A stretch of DNA of 64,000 nucleotides, from assembly GCA_022496205.1 (NCBI GenBank), contig WTXD01000001.1:372001-436000 (forward strand), written 5' to 3'. The position numbers were made by a program, and so were the translations under genes. Origin of the DNA: Gloeopeniophorella convolvens (lineage: Eukaryota; Basidiomycota; Agaricomycetes; Russulales). The notes under the pieces are model-generated. The model did not search any database. It worked only from the letters and a program-made list of their open reading frames with translations, and was not told the origin of the DNA. Positions 10,647-21,982 of this stretch are shown here, piece after piece (within the stretch, counting starts at the first letter, position 1; each line of letters opens with the position of its first letter).

Positions 10647-11643
10647 TTAGCTGGCTAGTGGTGACGCAGACTCGGGCCCGGAGGGTATCCGAGGTCGGTC
10701 TGAGGGCCGCGGGAGCCAAGACTTGGGAAAGTCTCTGATAGAAGGAGGGGATGCGTAGCGACCCGACCCGCCTGCCATGTCCCGCTTGAGCTTGCCCTTC
10801 TTGGCCTTCCTCTCCTTTGCCTCTAGGTGTCTCCTGTCAATGGGCACGTCCTTGAAGCGATCGCCGTCGTTCTGCAGAGCCCAAATGAGACACAGCGCCG
10901 TCGCGGGACAGCAGAGCAAACGCACGTTTGCCTCCTTGATGAGGTCGTCGAGCCGGTCGCTCACCCACTTGAGGTTCATCGACGGCTCGGGAAAGTCCTC
11001 GCACGCGATTTTGACGTAGCCGTGCTCGGCGCTCTCGCCGAGCTTGATGCCCGAGTCCTTGGGCGGCGTCGGCGTCCACCGCACGCCAGCCAGCAGACGG
11101 AACTTGTAGATCGCGTTCTTGTCCTTCAGCGGGAGCAGGGAGACGGGGGCCGTGACGGAGCGCTTCACGGTCGCAGGGTGCTCTTCGCCGCCGTACGACA
11201 GCGAGCGGACGGCAAGCGGAGTCTCGCCAGTAGGCGCCACAAACGGCTTGCGGAAGGCTAGTGGGAGCTCCGCGTAAGAACACCCGCCGACGACGCGCTC
11301 CGCGGCGTTCGCGGCACTCACCGACCAACTTGGGCATCTCGTGCTCGATGAGACGGAGGTAGTGCAGGTTCTGGCGCTGCTGCAGAAGGTAGAGGTGCCC
11401 CGCCGACGTCGTATCGTTCTCGTTCTCGACGAGGTCGTCGGCAGAATACTCTGCGCGCGTCCCGAGCTGGGCCGCCCTGTAGTCCTCTGGGGTGATGTCC
11501 TCCAGCTGGGCGGCATCGCTGACGGCGAGGGGAATGTCGGGGCCGCTCTGGGCCGGCGCGCGGCGCGGAAATGCGCGTACAGCGGAGGAGTGGAACGGGC
11601 GGAGGGAGGAGGCCGCGCGGGAGAGGGCCGAGGAGCGGTGCAT
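10647..11643 (-). CDS. RSM24: Mitochondrial small ribosomal subunit protein mS35 (Rsm24 type)
   Basis: Structural protein of the mitochondrial 37S ribosomal subunit (MRP-S28 domain family). The start at 11643 gives MHRSSALSRAASSLRPFHSSAVRAF, an Arg/Ser-rich mitochondrial presequence. One intron near 11270-11320, with a GTGAGT donor, interrupts the gene just after EHEMPKLV. The second exon carries the family core: LPLAFRKPFVAPT, the HPATVKRSVTAPVSLLPL strand, IYKFRLLAGVRWTP, and VKIACEDFPEPSMNLKWVSD. After this comes a basic segment (EAKERKAKKGKLKRDM), often seen at the end of mitoribosomal proteins, and a Pro/Ser tail to the stop at 10647. The conserved part strongly suggests mS35; the long C-terminal tail may be lineage specific. 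The gene is 127 bp from the divergent zinc-binding gene at 11771. Confidence 0.8.
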
Positions 11644-11770
11644 GGCGTGGTGCAGAGCGCGTCGGGTTCAGGAGCGGGAACGCGACTGCCAGCGCGTGAC
11701 CACACACGGCCAAACACGCTCCCTCCGCGTCCGGCGTTCAAACGCGCTCACTTCCAGTGATCAATCCGGC

Positions 11771-12536
11771 ATGGTGGTCAGTCGCGCTTTCGCCTCTCTC
11801 TCAGATCCCCGCGACCTACTTGTTTTCGTAGCGCCTTTTGCTTTCCATCAAAGCCACTCTCGAGAGCGTCACTGATCTCGTTCCTGCCTCGGATGACTAT
11901 GAGTACTTCTTCGGGGTCCGTCCCTGCTCGGTCTTCTCCTCTGCACGTCCTGCTGAACGGTCCGTTGGGTAGGTGACGTGCACAAACTGCCACGAGCCTC
12001 ACCCCAAGATCGTATCCCTCAATCGCGTCGTGCGTGCCCTTGCTACAGACGCTGCTTACGATCTGAATGATCTTCATCAGGAGGAACACACTGTCAGCGC
12101 CAGCAAAGACAACACAGCCCATTTCGTCTGGAGATGTGGCCTTTGCAAACGCGAAAGCTCCGCAAAGTTCGAGGCAGCGAGCCTACCACAGAAATATACC
12201 GCCGAGGCCAACGGCCAGTTCGCGCCCTTTGTCACCGTAGACTGCAGGGGACTCGAGTTTACCAGCTTCGATCCCAGAGTGTGTAACCCGATATATCGCA
12301 GCCTCTTTTCCATTCTTATGCGCCTCTACAGGGTACCTGGAAATGTGTAGGTGCAGAATCGGGAACGCCATTCAACGAGGTGACATTCGAGGATGAAGAT
12401 GGATGGGTAGATTACGACGAAAAGGTACGTATATACGGAATAGCTATCATGAGTAGTGTTGCTCATTATGCCGAACATCAAGGCAAAGGTGCCCGTTGGT
12501 ATCTCGGGTATCGAGAGTAAATGGAGCAGAGCATAG
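11771..12536 (+). CDS. CXXC zinc-binding protein, UPF0587 / DUF866 family
   Basis: Small conserved eukaryotic protein (human CZIB/C1orf123 family), a zinc-binding fold whose cellular role is poorly known. Five exons: 11771-11776, 11832-11915, 11973-12278, 12332-12424 and 12483-12536, giving 180 residues. Every join keeps the frame and restores family sequence: MVRLLLSIKATLESVTDL, EYFFGVTCTNCHEPHPK, VWRCGLCKRESSAKF, and GTWKCVGAESGTPF. The two CxxC pairs (CTNC and CGLC) are the expected zinc ligands. The C-terminus is GISGIESKWSRA. The first coding exon is only six bases (ATG GTG). The gene converges on the IQ-motif gene, with 140 bp between the stops. Very confident in family and exon structure. 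Confidence 0.92.
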
Positions 12537-12676
12537 GGACGTTACCAATAGCGACGACTGTAGGCTAGCATGGGGTTGAGTGATCTGAATGTTGTCTTTA
12601 CGGTGAGATACCAGGATTCTCCTATGGAACATAAATGCGTACCGATTTAGGACTGCGTCGCGGCTTGCGCCTAAGC

Positions 12677-14788
12677 TCAGGCTCCTTGCGCGACGGGAGA
12701 TGCTTCTTTGTCCTGGTCCGTCTGACTGCGTCCCGGCCCAGCCGAAGGTACGCCCCCGGGATCCTCACTTTGGCTCTTGCGGCTCCCTTCCGCAGACCTC
12801 CTCCGCCTGCCTTCCAAGATCTCCCCCTTCCAGTTTGTATCGCCGAGCCGGCTGGGCACGCTGGCTAGCTCTTCGGCGGCACCCTTGGCTTTCTTCTTCA
12901 TCTTCTGGACGACACGGCCCTGTGCTTTCTTTGCCTTCCCGATGTGCTCAATCCTAGGAACAGGTGAGATGCCTGAAGCCACGTCTGGAAGCTGTCGCTT
13001 ACGCCCAGAGTGCAGTCACGGCCTTGCTGATGTGAACCTTGTCCATCTTAACTCCTCTTTGTTCCAGTACCTCGATGTACTGATGGAAATGCTGCAGCGC
13101 GCCTTCAGTTCTGCGCACTTATCTCACGAGAAGCTAGCTCACATCGACCGAGGTTCGATAGTGCCCCGACAGAGGAGACAGTGTATGGACTACGCCATCC
13201 TTTACTGAGATCAACCCAGCTGAGGTTACGATCCCACCTGCGAGGAACGAAGAATGCTGGAAGGTTCCAGGAACTGTTCAAGTTAGCCCAGAACTCTCTG
13301 CTCGGAGGGACCCTACCTTTGATACCGATGAACATATTGACTTTTCGCATGTCAACTTCGGAGAACGTACAAGCAATGAAACAACATACAATTCTTATCC
13401 TGGGAGGCATTCAGATCTGTTCAGCACGCATATATAGAATGCCAGCAGCTTACCGACACATAGATCCAAGTGTTCTTTTGAACCGTCTTCCGCAGTAACT
13501 TATCCACAAGACCATGGATCGTCAAGTGTCTCCAGATAGCCCTCGTAAACTTGTTGTTCCCCTTCGGCGGACCCACGTAATGCATCGCCGCGTCGCTCAT
13601 CGCTACCGACCTAAGCGAGCTCGGCGAGTCGGTCGCGGCGTCCGGCGGCGCCGGCTCGGGCGCATCGGATACGTCAAACGGCACGATGCCCTGTCCATGC
13701 CCTGCGTCCTTCCAGTGGCCTGCCGTGGTGTCTACAAGATGGTTGTTCCGTGCCCAGCGGAGCTTGCCTTCCGAATCGATGTTGACGAGGTAATTCAGAC
13801 CTGGAAATCGTGAGGGCCTTGTATCTACACCGAGCCTCTGCAGTATCTTACGTTGTTCCGTAGACAGGTATCTGTCGGAAATTGGGTCAGAAAGCGTTCA
13901 CGGAGGTGACCACCGTGAACATACGTGATAAGCTGGACAACACTCCCATTAGCAGCAAATCAGCGATATTAGGTTGCCCACGCTCACCTCTTTCTCCAGC
14001 TGCGACCGAGGACACTCCTTCAGGTCGAGGTCCTTGCCTCCGCCGTGATCGAGCCTAAGCAGACGTCTCAGATCCCGGTCCGCTCGCATCTCTGGACCCC
14101 GCAAACGTACCACTTGAAAAAGTTCTCTTCTGTGTCCTCGTTCTTCCATCTCCTAAAGTAATACTGCGTGTGTCATGTAAACCCAGCCCAGTGCCCAACA
14201 GATGCGAACACCCCTTTACCTTGACTAGGATATCAAGTCAGCGTACACCCAAGACACACAGTAACGACAACTCAACGATTAGATCCATAGCGATGCTTCC
14301 TGCACCGCAGCCCGTTAGACACCGTATCGTAGTAGCTGGGCACAGGAATGCTAGCGTACATACCCATCGATCAGCTCAAGCCAATGCTGCGTCTCCAGCT
14401 GCTTCCGCACCGCATCGGGGGGATCGACGCCCGCATCATGCAGCATATTGTTCCCATCCTGCAGCCGCCGCGTCAAAACGCCCACACGGCGCCACCGCGC
14501 CCGCGCGGCGCCCGACGCGCGGGGCGCGGGGTCCGAGTCCGGGGCGGCCGCCTGCTCGTTGCTCGCCTGCATGCACGGAACGGAAGCTATGTTAGCCCGA
14601 ATGCAGAGCCGCGGTGAGGCGGTAAGTAAGTACGGGACCTGGAGCTGTGTGGTCTGGATCGCTTCGTCCCAGCGGGCCTCGGACGTGAGGTAGCGCTCCT
14701 TGGCGCGATTCCTGCCTCGCCAAAAGCGTTGTATGCGCCTTGCAGCGTCGGCGCGACGGGGGTCATCGTGGTCGTAGTGGTGTGCCAT
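12677..14788 (-). CDS. Fungal IQ calmodulin-binding-motif protein
   Basis: Member of a fungus-wide family annotated as IQ calmodulin-binding proteins; function unknown. The start at 14788 ([12 protein letters not shown]) leads to the IQ helix [19 protein letters not shown] at about residues 12-30. The family blocks follow across several introns: [88 protein letters not shown], and [20 protein letters not shown]. The C-terminal half has the NTWIYV strand, [27 protein letters not shown], and [17 protein letters not shown]. It ends in a basic tail ([17 protein letters not shown]). The conserved C-terminal domain suggests a folded module beyond the IQ helix. Exon borders inside 12980-14350 are approximate. 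Confidence 0.82.
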
Positions 14789-15167
14789 GTTCAAGCAGTA
14801 TCTGGGGCCCCTGCCAGTGGGGAGGCCGGCTCCTCACCCTTGCGCGGAGGACGGCACTACGTCATAAGCCGTGCCTCGGAGTCTTTCCATCAGTTTTGCG
14901 GATCTCATGTCGCTGACGGACCGCGGCCGTCGCCGGCTCGCACAGGATGCGTGAAAAATACACCGTTCTACATGAATGCGAACGAGGTGGACTAGTGTAA
15001 CAAAAATGCGTGCAGAGAGCAGAAGATGCATGTAAAAATGTAGCAGAAATGATTAATATCGATGAGCCCGGGGATGCATGCAGGGGAGGGAGGGAGGGAG
15101 GGTAAAGACAAATGCAGAAAAAAGTGAGGGGAAAATGCAAGCAATGAAAAGCACACTCGTAAAATCA
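14789..15167. other. Intergenic: BCK1 3' region and IQ-gene promoter, with a G-run tract
   Basis: 379 bp between two minus-strand genes. It contains a purine tract at 15083-15102 made of five G-runs separated by single A (GGGGAGGG and repeats), which fits a G-quadruplex pattern on the plus strand and is C-rich on the transcribed sense strand. No exon recognised. Confidence 0.5.
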
Positions 15168-18100
15168 TCAGTAATCGTCAGAATCGTTCGGCCTGGTGAC
15201 CTCTGAGCTACCGGTAAAGTCGCTGAACACCCAGCCTGGGGGCCGACCCAGATACGGGTGCTTCCGAAGCTCGGCCGCGGACGGTCGTTCGTCGGGATTG
15301 CTAGGTGGGGAATGTGAGACCACGAAGAGCCAGAGCCGCAAAATGAACATACACAGCGAAGCATCTCTTCCTAAAGTCGTCTGCTTGAGGGGACAGTGTG
15401 ACACCCGAGGGGATTGGGGGTGCTTGCTTGGACGAGTAAAGCTATTGGGGTAGGCGGCTTAGCTCCAGCCTCAAAACAGAGGGCATTTGTTCGTACCTTC
15501 ACGATGACAGCCATAGCTTCCTCTTTCCGCCACGGTCGCTCTCCCGCCCACATCTCCAGAACGACACATCCCACACTCCAGATATCGACCTTCGCGTTGT
15601 ACCCACGCTTGCCCGTGTTTACGACCTCGGGAGCCATCCAGAATACGGTGCCCTGCATAGCAGTAAGAACATTCTGTTCGTTAATATCGTCCGTCCGTTT
15701 CGAGATTCCAAAGTCAGAAATCTTGCAGATGCCCGTCTTCTCAACCAAGATGTTGTCAGCCTTGAGATCCTGGAGCAAGACGAACCGGTGAGCCAAGAAC
15801 AGCATCGCACTTTGTGTTACGTACTCGATGCAAAATACCCTTCGAATGGAGGTATTCAAGGCCGGAGAGAATTTGCTCAGAGAAGTATTTGGTAACGTTC
15901 TCTTCGAAGCGGCCGTACTTGCGCAAGCAGCTTCCTACCGAACCGCCGGGGACGTACTCCAAGAAGCTGCATAAATGTGAGAACAGAATGTCGGGAACCG
16001 GGTCCGTGACGTACATGCTCAAGAAGGTCGGCGTCTCCTCAAACCCGAGGTACTGGACAATATGCGGATGGTCCAAATCCTTCAGCGTCTCACTCTCGAG
16101 CTTCAAAGCCTCGACGACAGTGACCTGCCGCGTGTCGTTCTTGTCACTTGCGGTCCTTGGAATCTCCACCTGCTTGACGGCAATCATTTCACCGGTGGTG
16201 GCATTGAGCGCCAAGTAGACGCGACCGAAATTGCCCCTCCCGATAAGCTCACCACGGACCCATTTGAAGATAGCTGGGGTGTGATCTATGAGCATCAACG
16301 CGAAAACACAGGGCGACAGAAAAGGACATACGTCTCGGGGCAGGGGCACCGGGCGAGGGTGAGTCCGGTATGGAAGGCATAGCCATGAGTTGTCCCGGGG
16401 TGACTTCCTCAACCCGACTATCCCAAAGCTTCGTGCTCCGTTTCCTGAACACGTTCGCGGCGGAGCTTGACTGCAGCCGCGACGACCTGTCCTGCCGCAG
16501 GTTGTGCTCCTCCGCAACCACACGAATCGACTTCTTGTGCCTGGACCGCTTGTCCGAGGGTTTGCTGGACGGCAACGGCACCGCAGCAGACTCTGCGGTG
16601 GTCGGAGACGTCCCGCCGGAGCTCGCCTCGATGACGGGTTTGTCGACATCGTGGTCTGGGAAAAAGTCTTCGAGCCTGTCCAGGACCTCTTCCGGGTTGG
16701 GACGGGATGCCCATGAATCTTGAAATGTGGCATCCTGCTTCAAGGGCTTCCGGCTCGAGTGCCGCGAGGTCGGTGTCCGTGCACCCCAGTGTGGTAGAGG
16801 AGGGGAGGGTGGCGGATGTTTGGGTGGTGGAGGGAAGTTGTTAGGTATGAGTGTGACCCCGCCTCCGCTACTGGTGGAGCTCTTGAGCTGCGACGTCTGC
16901 GACGGCGATGCGCCTGATTGTTCGTCAATCTTGACGGTGAGGGGTGGGCCACGACCCGCAGACTTGTGTCTGTCTCCCAGGATGTCATCTTCAATCATGG
17001 GCTTTTGCCACAGAGTACCAGCTTCGCTGTCAGAACCATCCTGATCCGAAGGTTGGCTATCAGGTGTGAGGGGCGTAGAAGGAGCGTAGGTAGAACTGCT
17101 CGATGGAGTAGTTGCAATAGGGAGCGGAGCGGCCGGGGGCCTGGGAAGTGGCGGAGGTGGCGGCACGTAGCCGATGGTCCGAATCGCCTGAAGGGGTGGT
17201 GGCGGCGGGATTGGCGGAAGAATGAATGTCTTTGGCTTTGCCATCATCGTGGCGTCCTCCGAATTGCTCTCCAGCAACTGCTGAATGGCCTTCAAAGTGT
17301 TATCATCTTGCATCACGGTCTGCTCGGCGGGTTTGTCAAAGTCGATGAGATCGCGCATCTGACTGGGGCTCCAGAGGGTGTCTATGCCTGTAAGATTACT
17401 TGTTACCACGGGCGTGACAGCGGAGGGATCCGGGCGCGGACCAAAACGCTCTCGCGGGTCACTCCAAAGGCCCCTCGGGCTGATAGGACTGCGCGGAGGA
17501 GTGCGATTCATGGGGAAAGAAGCGACATCGTTCAGGGAGCCTGGACGAATATCTGGGGAACGGTCGTCTGTAGTCGGGATTCTACCAGGAATAGGTAATG
17601 CCCTAGTTGCGGTCGCAGGAGCAGAGTCATCACGCGACATGGGTGGAGGCAACTGTCGTGGAGGAAACCGGGGTATGTGCGATGTGGGTAACGGCGAGCG
17701 CAGTATATCTGACTCTTGGAGTGGCTCGGAGAATACCGAAGAGTCGATTGGTCGTGGGAGTCGCAGTGAGAGTGGTGGAGGAGGGGGTGGAGGGGGCGGC
17801 GAAGCCGGGACAGACACTAGTGCTGATTCTTCATCAAGCACGGACCGCGGGCGTGGGATGAGGTCCGCTTGGGAAGAGAGCAAGCCCGGCGTTGAGCTGC
17901 TGGAAGTCGGCACCACTGCCGGTGACGACTGGGGAAAGGGAAAGCGGGGAGGAGCAGCAGCAGTGACGGCGACCTCAGGCAGAGGCTGACTCGAGGCCTG
18001 TTGTGGTAACGGTCGGATCGGTCGCGCGTTCGTGGGTGATGTGCGTGGTAGCGACCGCGACGATTCCTGAGTCTTCAGCGAGTCGGGGAGCGTGGGACCA

Positions 18101-20241
18101 TTCGGTTCACGTCGTGAAGCGCCATCTCCGTTGCTCATCTGGGGAGTAGGCAGCCCGTCTCGTGACTGCGACGGGTTACTCAAGAGTGGGGTCGTAGGGA
18201 GCGGAGGAACGGGGACCTGACGGGGTCTTCCTGGCGTCAACGAGGCCGGAACGCTGAACTTGTCGCGCATGTTGTCCATGCTCTTTGCCATCTTGAGATT
18301 GTACTGTGGACCCGGTGTCGAAGATTCCCCGCCAGCTGGTTTCCATTGTACGGCCCAACCGGGAGGAACTGCCTGACGCCCCGAGCTCCGCGGTTCTCTG
18401 TCACCACCTGGAGGTGGTGGTGGCTGCTGTCGCGGGATGTGAGGGATACCATGGGAGCGCGAAAGAGCAGAATTGGATGGCTGATAACGAGGAGACGACT
18501 TGGGTTCCCGCACGCCCCGTTGAGGCCGAGGAGGATCTTGCGCACGATCAACCAAGACCCAGGAGCTCTCTCTGGCGGGCTTGTTCGCATCTGTCTCCCT
18601 TCTGCCCGGTTTGCCTCTCCGGGCTGCCGCCACTCGGTCATCTGCGCGCTGACTATCCCCTTGTGCTTCAGGCTTCTCCCGCTCAGGGGCTGGATCAGAA
18701 CCGGTGCGACCCTGGGGGAGGGCGCTAGGGGGAGTGCCCGCCGGTCCGCCATTGTAATTGCTCCGCAAGCGCTCAGGTGAAGGTTGCGCAGGACGGGGTT
18801 GGGATTGGGGTAGGTATATGTTAGGCCGACCGCGGCGGGGGTCAGAGCCGTGAGGAGAAGAGCGATCTGGAGAGAGGAAGGGAGAATGTGCACGCGACCG
18901 AGCGGGGGACCCGTTGCGAGGCTCGCTCGGCTTCCGAGAACCGCGAGGAGAAGGGGGAACAAGACCTTGGGTCGACATGGCATAAGGCTTCGGCGCTGGA
19001 CGCAAGGTGGATCTGTGACTTTCGACATCAGCAGCATTTTGATCATCAGAAAGGGCGGGATCGAGGCCATTGATCCCTTCAGGGCGTTCGCTGGCAGAGG
19101 ATATGCTCCCATGCCGGGAGTGCGAACCCTTCCGGTAGTGAGAACGAGGGTACACCGAACTACCGGAGGGGATGAGCACCGGGGGCTGGATGCTGCTGAC
19201 GGTGGGCGACGTGATGGGAGAGGTGCGATTCGGCTCGTGGACTACGGCAGAGGTTTGGGCAACGAGAAACTTGAGAGAACCCCTGAAATCGCCATGGTCA
19301 CGACAAAGCTCAAAAAGTTGGTCGTCGGAAAGAGCGCTACCGATGGCGTACGAGCCAATCTCGGTGCGGTAAATGGAGTACTGTGACTGGACGTCGTCCT
19401 CAATCCGTAACTGGAGGGTGATACGTCAGCGGCTTAGCGAGCACGTTGAAGGCAACGTGCACACCTTGGACCAGATGAGCTCCTTGATATAAGCGGCGTC
19501 TCTGAAACCAGTTATGTCAACGGTATAATACTGGTCGGAATCGCCGGTGACAAAGATCCGAGTCATGTCTTTCTCTACCGGAAGCGAGCGACTCGCATCG
19601 GGCTCTGACGGGGTGGTGGTGGTAGGAGACTGGGCGGAATTGTCAGATGAGGGGATGCGACAGTAAATGCTATAACGACGCACGGTAGCGGGTCGAGAGC
19701 TGCCTGAGAGCCGACGATCGTGATGCATGAGCGGGATGTGGGCCTTTATCATGCCAAAGATATTGCTGGCGGAGGAAGCGTGAAACGGGCTGGAGGACTG
19801 CTGGTGAGCCAGGGCGTCTGAGGAGTTGCCTGAGCCGAGGGAATAATCGAGTCTGGAAGTGGTATCTGGGATGAGGTCGCCGGGAGGGAGAGACTGTCCG
19901 GGAGTGCTGGGAGGGGGAGAACTGGTGCCAGATGGAGAAGAGAGAGCGGGGTTTGACTGAGAAGCGGGGTGGTGGCGGGAGTGTGACGGGAGATTTGTGG
20001 TCGTGAGTGGACCGGGCTCGCGGGAGGATGCGAGCTGGGTGTTCACGGTCTTGTCGATGGAGGGAGATGGCGGGGTGGGGCTTGGAGGGGCGTTTTGTGC
20101 GTAGAAGAGATGGTGTGCGCGGTGTGTGGAGGGCTCGTTTGTGCTGTCGCTGTCCGAGTCTGGGCCGGGATTTGCGACGACGAGGATGGGGCGGTGAGGG
20201 CGAGCTCTGCGGGGAGCGAGAGACCTGGAGTCGTCAGCCAT
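15168..20241 (-). CDS. BCK1: MAP kinase kinase kinase of the cell wall integrity pathway, Bck1 type
   Basis: Ser/Thr kinase acting downstream of Pkc1 and upstream of Mkk and Mpk1/Slt2. The start at 20241 gives MADDSRSLAPRRARPHRP. The N-terminal part has a ubiquitin-like/RA-like domain split by an intron: RIFVTGDSDQYYTVDITG, IKELIWSK, then SIYRTEIGSYAIG and DDQLFELCRDHGDFRGSLKF, the Bck1 signature. A very long exon (16249 to beyond 19179) encodes a Pro/Ser-rich disordered linker of over 900 residues with polyproline stretches. The kinase domain is at the C-terminus: P-loop IGRGNFGRVYLA, Lys in IAVKQVEI, catalytic loop HRDLKADNIL (across a splice site), ISDFGISKR, and GTVFWMAPEV. It ends SSEVTRPNDSDDY. 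About 1,500 residues. The upstream frame to 20379 is leader sequence without a better start. Confidence 0.9.
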
Positions 20242-20551
20242 TCGGATGGCTGTCTGGGGGGAGAAAGTCGCCTGGGGAGGGCGTCGTCGTGGAGGGTCGC
20301 GCAGAGGCTGGACGAGTGGCCGCAAGACTCGAGACTGGAGCACATCGACCGACCCGATCCAGCCGCAAAACAACGCCAAATCAGTCTCCCACGTGTTCTG
20401 CGCCTAGCACTGTCCTTTATTCCTCGTTTATTCCGCCTGCTTTCATTTTACAGTCCCTAGTAGCCAATACAATCGTCCGTACACACTCTCATCACAGCCC
20501 CGCCGAACCACCCCGCCCCTCGCCCACGTCCACCTTCAAATACAAATCCCG
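20242..20551. promoter_or_regulatory. BCK1 upstream region and GID8 3' region
   Basis: 310 bp between the BCK1 start and the GID8 stop, both on the minus strand. It is pyrimidine rich on the plus strand near 20500-20530. No coding exon or RNA gene recognised. Confidence 0.4.
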
Positions 20552-21642
20552 TTAGCAACACGCACCATCATCCCCATATCCCCCCGGGCCCCGTACCTTG
20601 GGAAACTCGGCCCGCTCCTCCAGCAACGACTCGCCCCATCGCAGCAGTTTCAGCAGCGCCACCAGTTTGGCCTCCCGTCCCTGACTCAGGCTCTCCAAGA
20701 TCGCCGCGTTCACCTCTCCCGCCGTCTTCATCCTCTGCCCCGGCGAGAGCAAATCAGAGATCGCTGCCGGGACCGCCCCCGACGAGTCAAACGCCAGCAG
20801 CGCCATCGTACGCTCGAGCTCAGCTAAAAACTCCGGGCTCTCTTCCCCGCGCGGCGCAAGCTCCTCTTGCGCAAACTGCAACGCTTCTGTGATCTTCCCC
20901 TGGCGAATGTACTCGATCAGCTTCTGTTGCTGCAGATGGAAATACAGTGCCGGGTTCGTGTCCAGGATCTGTCAGGGCCCACAAATGTCAGCTGCTGTCT
21001 CTCAATGTTGACAACACGAATGGAGATCATTTTGAAGACTGAAGGTTTCGTTCATCATCACCGCCCACAAGGGGCTGAGAGTGGTGCATGAAGGTTTTAA
21101 TCTTGTGCGGCGTGCTCCGCTTGAAAATAAAGCGTAAATTCACCTCAGGGTTCAAGTCGTTCACTCGCGTGATCGCCTCTTGGACATCGCCACGCTGTAG
21201 CGCCTCACGGATGTTCATGCGGCTCTCGATGCTCGCAAAGTCCACAGCAGGCTGCACACCAGCTTCCTCGCTGAACTCTTCAGCGGCCGATTTGTATCCT
21301 TCAATGACAAGATAATCCATTACGAGGCGGTTGAGGTCCCTGATAAGCGAAACGTTAGCCCGTGCCACTCATCGTCTCGATCGCCAACAAAGCCGCAAGG
21401 AGAAAGTTCAGATAATACATGCAATTTTTTCTCTCGTCAACGATTGCTCTCGGCGAGATTCCCAAAAGTTTGCTCATCCCAACAAGCCAGCATTAGAAAG
21501 TTGAGACTCACGCTTTAGAGACCTGGACCTCCTCGAGGCGCTTGTCCCACTCATCTTTTGAAATGATCGTTTTCGAGGACGACTGAGAGCCAAGTGTATG
21601 TTGAGGGCATCAGCGTGAAGGAAGATGAACAAAACGAACCAT
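20552..21642 (-). CDS. GID8: GID/CTLH ubiquitin ligase complex subunit Gid8
   Basis: LisH-CTLH-CRA protein, scaffold of the GID E3 ligase that degrades gluconeogenic enzymes. The first coding exon is the ATG alone (21640-21642); a 57 bp intron follows. Exon 2 (top at 21582) encodes SSSKTIISKDEWDKRLEEV. A long third intron leads to the LisH motif LNRLVMDYLVIEGYKSAAEEF, then the CTLH region (SRMNIREALQRGDVQEAI) and, after another intron, LDTNPALYFHLQQQKLIEYI. The CRA domain contains LQFAQEELAPRGEE, TMALLAFD, and LLKLLRWGESLLEERAEFPKV. The protein ends YGDDGACC. Residue order and length (about 240) fit Gid8/TWA1. The very short first exon is supported by a good donor and by matching N-terminal residues (SKTIISKDEW). 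Confidence 0.92.
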
Positions 21643-21982
21643 GGTGGTGGGTGGGCGAGCCTGAATTTATGGCGCCCACCGGGTTCAGTTAAGGGTAGGT
21701 CAAATCCCGGCTCGCGTGTCCCGGCGCACTCGCCGCCGCCTCGCGCTGCACGCCACAGGTCCCTGTTAATTAGTGCTACTATTATACATGTAACTAATCC
21801 AAGTCTCGCGAGAATTTCTGATTTCTGCGCCGAGTATGGGGGTAGTAGATAGACAGTATCGTACGCCACAATTAACGTGTCCGCAGGACAAGTCCCACGT
21901 GTGCGAGTCCCGGCGGTTAGCAGAGGCTACCTGGCTGCGGTGCAGGTGAACCATGTCTAGGCGACAACGCTATGGACAGGTG
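21643..21982. other. Intergenic: GID8 promoter and RRP15 3' region
   Basis: 340 bp between two minus-strand genes. I looked for a tRNA because of scattered T-loop-like pieces (for example near 21900), but no matching acceptor stem or anticodon arm could be formed. Nothing else recognised. Confidence 0.4.

Noticed and set aside
21643..21982. Possible tRNA gene
   Set aside because: Only isolated T-loop-like pieces; no acceptor stem, D-arm or anticodon arm can be paired at the right spacing.
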